A stretch of DNA of 64,000 bases, taken from Asterella californica (lineage: Eukaryota; Streptophyta; Marchantiopsida; Marchantiales; Aytoniaceae). The notes under the pieces were generated by a model. It did not search any database, had not been told where the DNA came from, and saw nothing but the letters and a program-made list of their open reading frames with translations. The position numbers and the translations under genes are program-made. Positions within the stretch are counted from its first letter, which is position 1. The number at the start of each line of letters is the position of its first letter. The DNA lies in NCBI GenBank assembly GCA_036924285.1, contig JAYKYS010000022.1:868001-932000 (forward strand), given 5' to 3'. Shown here in pieces: positions 25,730-33,948 of this stretch.

Positions 25730-25882
25730 TGATGACTGTCTATCAAGCCCGAGCGTCTTGGGAAGCAAGTGCTTTCGACCTGATGACCGTCTACAAAGCC
25801 TGAGCGTCTTGGGAAGCAAGTGCTTTCGACCTGATGACCGTCTACAAAGCCCGAGCGTCTTGCGAAGCAAGTGCCTTCGCCT
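25730..25882 (+). repeat. Three tandem copies of a 51-bp unit
   Basis: Copies lie at 25730-25780, 25781-25831 and 25832-25882, each beginning TGATGACYGTCTA and containing GAGCGTCTTG and GAAGCAAGTG. Because 51 is 17 codons, the repeat stays open as 17-residue units in overlapping frames on both strands (25647-25979 plus, 25609-25938 minus). I do not think either is a real protein. Confidence 0.9.
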
Positions 25883-26056
25883 CCCGCCGCATCTGTTGCA
25901 GCAGAACCAACATAGGGTGCACTGGACAGGATCTGCAAATATTCAAGAGGCCAACGGCGGAAGACTACCTTCTATGTAGCCTATTTTCTTCGGCTACATA
26001 TAATGTACTTGCATTTGTGTCTTTTTGTCGCATAGACAATAGACATCCCCAACGTA

Positions 26057-26202
26057 CTTGTACAGTGACTGTGCAAGAAGGGAGCGTTGGTTAAAAGAAA
26101 CGCCGGAAGGAAATCGCTCCTTGGCTACCGCTTATTAAGCGGTAAGCGGGGAGGCGATATATTTAATATATTGCCGCGTACCCTGCCGCGTTAGCGGCGG
26201 TA
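26057..26202 (+). repeat. Cluster of hairpins at the 5' side of the Replitron-like element
   Basis: Four potential stem-loops lie close together. 26057-26077 has a 10-bp stem with one G.T pair. 26126-26144 has perfect 9-bp arms TACCGCTTA/TAAGCGGTA around one base. 26157-26171 is AT-only. 26179-26202 has arms TACC-GCCGC/GCGGC-GGTA with a 2-nt bulge and loop GTTA. Such structures fit the single-stranded origin and terminus substrates of HUH endonucleases. Confidence 0.6.
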
Positions 26203-26258
26203 TCAAAAATTTTGAATTCTTTCACGCTGCATCGGTCCATCTCTTAACAATTTCGGCC

Positions 26259-27497
26259 TTGCGCGCGTGGATACATGCTTCTCTTCAGGAGTTTACGAGT
26301 TTCCTTTTTTTGGTGCCCTTCACTCCTGCCTGCTCCCTCGTCATTTGCTCGGTCGTGGCTGCTCACTCGTCATTTGCGATCTTCGTCGCTAACGTAACGA
26401 CTTCTAACCTTCGTGTCGTGTTCTTTCTTCGCTGTAACACAACGAAGGAAGAACTCGACGGATTGGATGCTGCTGTTGTTGTCGATACCTATGCGGACAG
26501 AAATGTCTTATTTCTTGCAAACCATGCAGCCGACCATCCAGAAGTGTTGTTGTCGTCTTCCGCGACGGTATGATGGCTACGGCATACATTTCTTCGATCA
26601 TTGCTGTTGACGGATATCGGGATGGTGCCCAGTTTCTACACATGGTCCCATGTACCGAGCTGTTTGACCGTGCGGGAAGAGGAATTCGGGAAACCCAGCT
26701 TCATATTTACGAGATAAGTTCTACCTTTTCTCTAGAAATTAGCAAGTATGTCAGACCTTGTGCTTGATGTCCCTTCCGACAGAGCCGATGATGATCTTGA
26801 CGAGCATTTGAGTATACCCTCAACTCCTGTTGCGCTTCCTGCTTCCGCTTCCGAAGTTCTCTCTTCTCCATTAAACTGCGATTCGCCTCACACTGCTCCT
26901 GAGTACCTGCAAGAACCCACTTTTGATTGTTTTCAAGCTCTGTGTTCTCACCTGCCGTCATGTTCTTTCGATCGCTTTCGGAAATCTGTCACGTCGCCCC
27001 CATATCCTCTTTATTCAAAGTCTGTTCTTTCTTTCTCCGATATAGAGCTGTACAGGTACAGATCTTATATTTACATTGATTTTCATTATTCTTCTGTTCC
27101 CCCGGAGTTCTTGGTTCCTTCCCTCGATTATGTTTTGATCTGCAAGTCATTTTCGCTACCTAACTGTTGCCTCCAAGCAGTGGTCGGTCCTTTCCATTAC
27201 ATAGACACAGAAGGCGCTTGGCTTTTACTGCGAGACTGTAAGTCAAACATTTTCTGTTATCCCAAATTTTTTCAGTTTGCCACTGATCCTCGACTTGTCA
27301 AACCGACTGTTCGTGCTGTGTATCGTCTTAAATGCGTTCATTGCGTCTGCCAGGACATAGATCCGAAGCTGTATAGCTTTGCCTGTAAACACTTTCGCTT
27401 CGGAAATGCTACTGAGACGTGCGACGAGAGCACGTCGTCAGACTGTACCACCTCTGACGACGGGAACGCGTCGTGTGTCAATCCCGAAACGACTTGA
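26259..27497 (+). CDS. Upstream ORF of the Replitron-like element (N-terminal part or separate protein)
   Basis: The main open frame runs from ATG 26748 to TGA 27495-27497 (249 codons). It starts acidic (DRADDDLDEHL), has a Tyr/Ser-rich middle, a Cys cluster CVHCVC near residue 200, and an acidic Ser/Thr-rich end. A further exon may precede it: ATG 26259 to 26567, with donor GACG/GTATGA, acceptor TCTCTAG ending at 26735, and phase preserved. I do not recognise a domain. It overlaps the HUH ORF in another frame. Its stop lies exactly where the HUH fold begins (EVSVTVN), and skipping one base at the TGA would fuse the two. It may therefore be the N-terminal half of the transposase, joined by frameshifting or splicing or broken by a mutation, or a stand-alone accessory protein. 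Confidence 0.5.
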
Positions 27498-28701
27498 GGT
27501 TTCTGTCACAGTGAACTGCACCGGAGGGGACTTGGATGTGGACAAGTGCTGGCCTGTTGTTTCTCGCTTTCTTCAGGATGAGTGCCATAGCGGTCTGTTG
27601 TCTGTTGAAAGGGGGGGAAGTCTTTTGCATCTACACATACAGGGTGTGCTTTGTCTTCAAGGCACCAGTCCTTTACAAGTGAAGCAACGTTTGATCTCAG
27701 TTCTTGGCTGGAAAGGTGTCGAGAGGCCTGTGGGGAGGGGGGAAGTTTGTGTGAAAGCGTTGACAAATCGGGGCCTTCATACCTTTGTAGGTATGGTGGG
27801 TTACTGCATGAAGGACAAGACTGAGGCTCACCATAAGTCGAGTATGAAGAATATTACTAACGGCATGCTTGAGGATGGTGAACAGCTGTTTACTTTGTTT
27901 GGTGCCGCAGATACAAAAAACCGTGTCGAACTTAACCAGAATAACATTTTGCAGCGCGCTTTACAGTTCAATAAGTACAGAAGTCGTCATCCGTTGGGTT
28001 CCACTTTGAGGACATGCCTTAGTTCGATGATTCGATCGAGTAAGTACAGTCCTTCGTGCAGATGGCTAATGGCTTGTGGGATCCAAAAAAGCAGAAGCGA
28101 TTCTCTATGGAAAGCGATCGTCCGTCCCGAGACTGTCAGTATAGCAGATATCGACAATGTGTTTTTCGCCCAAACCAGAGCTCGATACTTCACGGTCGAA
28201 CGACCTGATGCAGACCTTTTGGACGAGGAAGAAGAGTATATCTTGACGGCCTCTCCTTCTCTACGCGGAGCAACAACTGTTCCTAACTTTCAGGAAGTGG
28301 ACGCACTGCCCGAATATATGCCAGTTTGTAGTCCCTTGGATCGTAACCTTGCGGCAACTCGGGCATACGAAGGTAATTTCTTTCTCTTCACTATGTTTCA
28401 TGCTTTCTCTTCACGTTGCCTCCTTTCCATAGCTAATCGTGTTCTTTCTTGTGTCACGCAGGTAGCTGAGTTGATCATAGCGGTCCGCGGTGACGCTGTT
28501 ACCGCGAGTTGGCAGCATCTATGCTTACTGTACATACCGCTACTAGTATACATGCAGCTGTATAGTTTTCCACAGTGTAAAATCGACATGGTTGATTATA
28601 TAGCAGGATTGGAATCGACAACTGTACAGTTTCCGCAGAGTCTAGTAAGTAACATTTCTTCTTCAAAACGTAGCTTGTACCTTCTTGGTACACATGAGTG
28701 A
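27379..28701 (+). CDS. Replitron-type HUH (Rep-like, Y1) transposase
   Basis: This 440-codon ORF has the hallmarks of a Rep-type HUH endonuclease, which nicks single-stranded DNA through a tyrosine and rejoins it. The fold opens with strand LEVSVTVN (residues 39-46, motif 1 position). The metal-binding motif is H84-L-H86-I-Q (27628-27642). The nicking motif is Y142-C-M-K145 within VGYCMKD (27802-27813), preceded by the usual hydrophobic helix region. After it come NNILQRA (about residues 188-194), SLWKAIV and DIDNVFF...RYF, which look like the conserved second domain of plant Replitron proteins. There is no P-loop/SF3 helicase, so it is not a geminivirus or CRESS virus Rep, and no Helitron helicase. 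The frame is open throughout, so it may be recently active. An intron is possible at 28373-28461 (AAG/GTAATT to CGCAG), which would end the protein with a stop two codons later. An AATAAA lies at 28740-28745. The natural start may lie upstream (see the preceding ORF). Confidence 0.83.
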   Translation: MPVNTFASEMLLRRATRARRQTVPPLTTGTRRVSIPKRLEVSVTVNCTGGDLDVDKCWPVVSRFLQDECHSGLLSVERGGSLLHLHIQGVLCLQGTSPLQVKQRLISVLGWKGVERPVGRGEVCVKALTNRGLHTFVGMVGYCMKDKTEAHHKSSMKNITNGMLEDGEQLFTLFGAADTKNRVELNQNNILQRALQFNKYRSRHPLGSTLRTCLSSMIRSSKYSPSCRWLMACGIQKSRSDSLWKAIVRPETVSIADIDNVFFAQTRARYFTVERPDADLLDEEEEYILTASPSLRGATTVPNFQEVDALPEYMPVCSPLDRNLAATRAYEGNFFLFTMFHAFSSRCLLSIANRVLSCVTQVAELIIAVRGDAVTASWQHLCLLYIPLLVYMQLYSFPQCKIDMVDYIAGLESTTVQFPQSLVSNISSSKRSLYLLGTHE

Positions 28702-28932
28702 TAGAGCTCAAGGCTGATTTGTAACACGAGTTAATATATCAATAAAGTTTGATGGGCTCACCGAAGCCTTTTTTCTCCTTACAACACAGACACGGGAATA
28801 CACTGCGAAACGTTTATGTGTATGTTACGAGAACGCGAACTGGAGCTACGCACAAGTGCTGTTTCTGAAAAGCGAGCAGCGAAAAGTACGAGTAATATAG
28901 CAGAAGGCAGAAACTCCCCGATAATAAAATAA

Positions 28933-28987
28933 CTTGTACAGTGCACAGACTGCAAGCAAGGAAACGACGAAACGTACAAGGAAATTT
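28933..28987 (+). repeat. Candidate right-hand direct repeat of the Replitron-like element
   Basis: It contains CTTGTACAGTG, GCAAGCAAGG and GAAACGTACAAGGAAAT in the same order and orientation as the left side (26057-26116). The match is imperfect, with small gaps, and could be partly coincidental. Confidence 0.4.
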
Positions 28988-29169
28988 TCCGCCCGGCGAA
29001 AACAAACATCGAAATGCAGTCCGCGAAAAGAAAAAACGTTCAAATGATCGTGAATAAAATTTTTTACGAAAACAAAGCTGCAACTGTACTTGGTCGCGCA
29101 CGAACCCCACTGGACCCCGGAGGGGAATACATTTTTGGAGTTTTCCGCGTTTCAGAAACTAAGTGTACA

Positions 29170-29219
29170 TGAGGTGAATAAGCAGCCAATAGTAGTGCTT
29201 ATTCACCTCACAATATTAC
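29170..29219 (+). repeat. 15-bp perfect hairpin abutting a CRESS-type nonanucleotide
   Basis: The arms TGAGGTGAATAAGCA (29170-29184) and TGCTTATTCACCTCA (29196-29210) are perfectly complementary around an 11-nt loop. Immediately after the right arm is CAATATTAC (29211-29219), which fits the NANTATTAC origin motif cut by Rep proteins of CRESS-DNA replicons. In those viruses the motif sits in the loop, whereas here it adjoins the stem. It lies about 470 bp downstream of the HUH ORF. Confidence 0.6.
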
Positions 29220-29281
29220 CAAAGAATTTACGCAGGAATCCCTTACAGAGACGACGTACGGAACGTAGAGACGTGTGTTCT

Positions 29282-29327
29282 CTTTCCAACGTGTGCGTTT
29301 TTGGAGAAAAACGCACACGTTGGAAAG
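29282..29327 (+). repeat. 21-bp perfect hairpin with GGAG loop
   Basis: The arms 29282-29302 and 29307-29327 are exact reverse complements with a 4-nt loop at 29303-29306. Such a long perfect stem is unlikely by chance. It could be a transposon terminus, a fold-back element or a small-RNA precursor. Confidence 0.8.
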
Positions 29328-29329
29328 CT

Positions 29330-31980
29330 ATTGGACTGTGGTACAGATACATAAGCGAAAAGAAGCTCACCGTGAGGTGTGGAAAGAGAACGGCAAGCCC
29401 GATGGAGAAAGGCCAGAATTCTGCAGCTTACTTCTTAGCCAAACCCAGCATACTTGGACCATCGGTAGTTTAGTTCCCGCTAGAATCAATCATAGGGATG
29501 TGACATGATTAGAAGGTGGACAGAGACAGTTGAATAATATATGGAACAGTTCACTAATGTCACTTTGGGTTTCTTTGGTCGAGTTTGGTGGCTGCCCGAA
29601 GCATCTTCTTTGGTGTGGTAACAGGGCTGTGTAATGATTCGAATCGGAAAGTGGCTGCCCGCATGAGGACATGACTTGCCTTGCCAAGACGCAAATAACC
29701 AACTGATTTGCCCTCTAAAAAGAGTATGTTGGCCTGAAAATATGTTGCCTGCCTGAATATAGAAGCCCATGCATGTCCTACCCAGTTTCTCGGACTCTCC
29801 ATGTCATTAACAACTTCGACACCTCATCGAAAGAACTAATAAGCTTGTAAAGAGCTTGGCCTGAGGCCAGGGTGCACACCTGCTAACTCCCAGGTGTCGC
29901 ACTGACTCGCACAGGACGAAGCAGCCTGCTCGATTACGACACATGTAGTATTTTATCGTGTGCCTGACTACCTAGTCACCCTGTACGTGACTGAAGTACT
30001 CTACTCCGGAGTCCGGAGGCTCCGAACCTTCAGCGACAAGCCGCAAGAAACGTCTGGGCCATCCCATTCTGGGATTCCTTATCCTTCTTCAAGATGCTAA
30101 TTATTCCTTCTTGATCCATAATCATCTCCTCAGGACCTCCTCGATGCGTTGAGAGCTTGTGTCGACTTTCGTTGCTCCAGTGGTGGTTGGTTCTAAAGCG
30201 TATGAATAAGTGATCCTTTGACATATCGAACGTCCAACCAATCAGTGAATCAATTGTCTACGTCTGCAGTTGGCGAAATAAAGCAAAGCGTTGCGCCAAT
30301 CAAGCTGGGGCTGCTGCATATGCACTTTCAATCCTGTCTCGTAGAGTCGTAGTCCTATTGGCGTGGGGACGACGTCACTCGGAGAAACTGGCGGACGACG
30401 ATTCCCACTCGCTCCGGCGAACATTCGAATTTATGCTACATTGCAGTTGGAATATACCATGACAGACGCGCGGCTCACCATCCGCCCCCTCGTAGTACAT
30501 TGCAGTCCGATTGGCTCTTGTTTGGTTTCGAATTACATCACCCACTTGTTTGTGTACACGTGGATGGACGTGAGGCCAGAACATGTCCTCGTACTGCCCG
30601 ACCTGCCTCCTGTCCCCTGCCCGTGCCTCAGCCTTAGGTTACATCAGCGGGTCTTTCTCTACTTCATTGTTACTGTTGTTACTCCGTTTCATCGAGACGG
30701 GATTGATCGGTACTTCTAAGAGGGAGGGAGGAGGTTGCAGTTCTGTGATCAGATCGGGTCTCGATCTCTCTCTCTGTACGCATCGTAGTTTGTTTGGCCT
30801 CGGGGCGTAGGAGGGCCAGGAACCACAGCATCTGTTGCTTACGCGCTTGGAGGTTCTGCTGTTGGTTTTCTGCCACGATTGATTCTTTTTCAGTATAAGT
30901 TGGTGCGGCCGTGCTGGAGCTTGATCGATTCATTCTAACTGACATTCATCCGATTCGGAGATAGCGGGAGGCGAGTTTTGTCTCGTCTCAAAGAGTAAGG
31001 ATACCAGGTTGGTTGCGAAAGTGGAAGCTGAGGAAGTGAAGCAAAGCTTGCAGCACGAAGGTGGAAACTGGACCAGGTTTGACTTCGTCATCGGGTGACT
31101 GGTTGGCTTTCCGGAGAAGGAAAGTTGATTTTTGGTGTGTCACAATCGAGCCACACGTACTAGGGGTCGAGTGGGTAGCGACACTTGACGAGCTTGACAG
31201 CGTTATATTGTCCAGGTGATGATCCTTGGGCATATTAGTCTTTCGGTCTCAAAATTGACGCTGAAGGTTAGAATACTCCTATTCAAGGAAAAGAGCGGTG
31301 AGACTTGTATTGGGAGTAGTTAAACTACGGTGGTTGACTAGTCTGTGGCTGCCGAGTGTGACGCGGACTTCGCGGACTTGGACACCCCGTGCATTTAGTG
31401 CTGGTCTGTGCTCTAAGCGTCCAAGGCTCTTCTGTCGTGCCTTTTACTCTAGAAGGCTTCTTTGCTCGCCGACTTTCTGAATTGGCAGACTGTATCGTAG
31501 AATTATCAACACACATCTTCGCGGATCTGAGGAGGGGATTCATTTGGAACTGTCATTTCTTCTCTCGTATTTCGAGTACTGGTTCCGGGTTCTTGAGGCT
31601 GTGATTCCTGCACCACATAGGGAGAACCTTTGGAAATTGTTTGAACTTTGAATCTGTTTCCGCTCCATCTAAGAAGTCCGTAGGGAGTGAGAAGCCACAC
31701 TGACCTTGGAGCTCTAGGTTGACGGTGCCAGAGCTTTAATTTCTGCCACCCCGACCGAGCTATGAGCAGTGCGGTTATTGCAGCATCCGTACCTGCGGCT
31801 CGCGGGGTATCCGAAAGGCCAGGTATAGTCCGCAGGATGGTCCGCAATTCATTGTAATTGCAGTTCTTTTCATCTTCCCCGGATAATTTCACGGTTTTGT
31901 TTCTGCTACGCGTAAGGTGTTCGTGTTATCTGCAAGTCCCTCGCTGAACTTGCTCGGTTTTGATTGTGCCTCAGGGCTCG
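29330..31980. other. No confidently recognised gene; probable 5' region of the RING gene
   Basis: Open frames on the minus strand at 29560-29802, 30030-30224, 30679-30945 and 31506-31892 (128 codons) show no family I recognise and no consistent splice pattern. The segment must include the promoter and first exon(s) of the RING gene, but I could not place them. Confidence 0.4.
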
Positions 31981-31983
31981 CAG

Positions 31984-33879
31984 AAGCCCCGAAGGAGCCG
32001 AGGAGGAGTGAAAGGTCGGCAGGAAAAGGTGCAATTGGTCAAATTATTGAGTTTGATGCTTCTATCCTCAGTTATTTCCAACCCGCTTTTGAGGGATAGG
32101 AGCTCCGAGTGAGCACGATGATCCCGGAGTCTGTGGATGACTCTATCGCGGGGTCAGCGTGTTCCTCAGCTCTCGGGCGTACTTTTGCATGCCTGTGCCG
32201 GGAGCTCAGGCCGAATGAGTAAAAACCCTCTCTCGTGTATCTTTAATTGAATGGAATTTAGGTGAGTTCCAGCTCTACTGTTTGGCAGTAAAATTTGAGT
32301 TTGTAGTGCATTTAGCTCGTTGTAGTACTGTGCCCCATACTGATCAACTCATGCGGGCGCAGGTAGGAGAAGAAGAGCTGCAGCTGAGCAAAGGCGAATT
32401 GAGCAGCAGAGGTGGGGTCAGTACCTTGAGGATGAAGACGATACAGTTCTTGTGCCCGCCCCGAGCGGTAGCAGGAGGCGCATGCGACGCGCCTCGAGGC
32501 GGAGTTCTGCGCGGGATGATCTGGAAGACTACCTAGCCGGGAACTTGGACAGTGATTATTCGAATAATGCTTCTCACGAGAATGATGCGACCGAATTGGA
32601 TGTGGCCCTCGGTAACTACCTCTGCTCTGGACGGTTCAGCTGTTTCTTCTGCGTTAGCGGGTAGTTTGGACCACGATCAAAGCGGTTTCATCTGTCCTTT
32701 TTTGCAGTTGTTTATGTCGTTGGCTTGAGAGCACGTGTGCTTAGGTTGTCCATGCTTTTTATCGAACAGGGCTTCACCTTAAATCTTGTATTGGGATGGA
32801 AGCTTTCTGTGTACATTGAGTGATGAAGACTTGTCGCAGCTCGTGTGGATATCTTACGTTGAATGTGGTTTATTGCAGCTCTGTCGCTGTCGTTGGCCGA
32901 CTCTTCGGCCAGTGGTCGGAATCTCGGCGTGTCAGTTCTCCCCGACATGTCTTACGAGGTTAGCTCCTGACAAGATCATTTTCCTTTATCCTCTTTCATA
33001 TAACGAGTATGTCACAATGATGCTTCCTCCTGGATTGATTTATCCTTCCGCAATCCAGGAGGAAGCATCATTTATGTTAGCATCATTTATGTACGCACAG
33101 ACGGAGTAGTAGTAGTCGCGTTTAGAGAATTTCTACCGTCGATTTCGCTCAAAGTTGTCGTTTGAGCGCGTTCCTGTGTAGACACTAGCGCTGTACTGCC
33201 AGGTATATATTGATGCATATAATCAGATGATGACGTATAGACTTTTGAGTGCTCGTTTAGCGTGACTGAAGTATAGTCACTATAAGCGTCGTCCTTAATC
33301 CCAGTTGTACCTCACAGTTAAACCAGGGTACGTTGATGGTGTATGTCACGTTCCTTTTCCCCGTCTAACTCCCTTGTGTTTGTCATATGCTTCGATTATG
33401 AGTTTAAGTAGAGGCACTTCATGACTGCTGGTGTCTAGTGCTAATCTTCCTTCCGCGGTTACGGTGGAGGTGTTCCCTCAACTTCAACATCTTGTGCTTT
33501 TGGCACGCAGAGTCTTGTGATGTTGGAGAACGTGAAATGTGTTGCATCAGCAGATCTCGTGGAGTCGCTGAGAGTATCCGCCTATACCGTAATGGAGCGT
33601 CACAACGATCAGAAAGCCGAAGAGTAAGTTCAGAACTCGACCTTGCTGCATTTCATTGGACTCACTGCGACTTGGTATATCTGGTCATGTCCTAATAATC
33701 TTCAGTCGATAACTGGCTTGTTTTCTAGGGTTTGTGCTATTTGCCAGTGCGATTATGGCGATGCTGATCTTGTCATCAAGCTTCCTTGTTCCCACACGTT
33801 TCATCATGGCTGTGGTGCGGAGTGGTTGCTGAAATACTCAAAGTTATGCCCAGTCTGCAAGCATGACGTTACCGAATAG
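31984..33879 (+). CDS. BIG BROTHER-like RING-H2 E3 ubiquitin ligase (multi-exon, 5' end not resolved)
   Basis: RING E3 ligases transfer ubiquitin from an E2 to substrates; BIG BROTHER-type plant proteins limit organ growth. Exons read by eye, all phase-compatible: about 31984-32028, 32363-32611, 32879-32958, 33511-33623, 33729-33879. The joined product has a basic Arg-rich N-terminal part (RRRAAAEQRR, SRRRMRRASRRSS) and a ubiquitin-interacting-motif-like helix (TELDVALALSLSLAD) that spans the 32611/32879 junction. It then has DMSYESLVML, typical of BIG BROTHER relatives just before the RING. The last exon encodes the RING-H2: CAIC, then KLPCSHTFHHGC, then LCPVC, with all eight zinc ligands present. 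It ends KHDVTE. Upstream exons and the start codon are not resolved. The precise subfamily is inferred from MSYE plus RING; other RING-H2 families remain possible. Confidence 0.75.
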
Positions 33880-33948
33880 AGCGGAGTTGTTGGTGAATTA
33901 CTCGGATTTATACCCGTACCCGGTCTGCAAGCGTACTTTTAACTGAAT
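33817..33948 (+). repeat. Tandem duplication of the 3' end of the RING exon
   Basis: The last approximately 63 bp of the coding exon (from GCGGAGTGGTTGCTGAAATA at 33817) are repeated in diverged form from 33881 (GCGGAGTTGTTGGTGAATTA), including the CPVC-encoding part (CCGGTCTGCAAGCG). The second copy lies after the TAG stop and is not in a continuous frame, so it is 3' UTR. Confidence 0.75.

Larger units (their letters stand above)
26057..28990 (+). mobile_element. Replitron-like HUH transposon (boundaries tentative)
   Basis: Replitrons are eukaryotic transposons encoding a single-tyrosine (Y1) HUH endonuclease without a helicase. They tend to carry short direct repeats at or near their termini and reach high copy number in non-seed plants. 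Here a Y1 HUH protein (27379-28701) lies between two similar sequences in direct orientation: 26057-26116 and 28933-28987, sharing CTTGTACAGTG, then GCAAG(A/C)AAGG, then GAAACG...AAGGAAAT. A cluster of hairpins follows the left repeat (26126-26202). I infer that the element spans roughly these repeats; no second genomic copy is available to fix the ends. Confidence 0.55.

Noticed and set aside
25647..25979. Repeat protein of 110 residues with 17-residue units
   Set aside because: Both strands are open through the same 51-bp repeat, the pattern expected of a repeat length divisible by three rather than of a gene.
27379..28701. Integrated geminivirus or other CRESS-DNA virus Rep
   Set aside because: The HUH motifs fit, but no Walker A/B helicase domain follows, there is no capsid-like gene nearby, and the second domain resembles Replitron proteins.
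29560..29802. Minus-strand ORF as a possible exon of an unknown gene
   Set aside because: No recognisable motif and no matching upstream or downstream exon; overlapping frames are equally open.
31506..31892. 128-codon minus-strand ORF upstream of the RING gene
   Set aside because: No family resemblance, and the region should hold the 5' part of the plus-strand RING gene; probably a chance frame.
33438..33695. Alternative reading frame through the fourth RING exon
   Set aside because: It does not splice in phase with the RING exon, whereas the overlapping frame SLVMLENVK...QKAEE does and gives the expected MSYE context.
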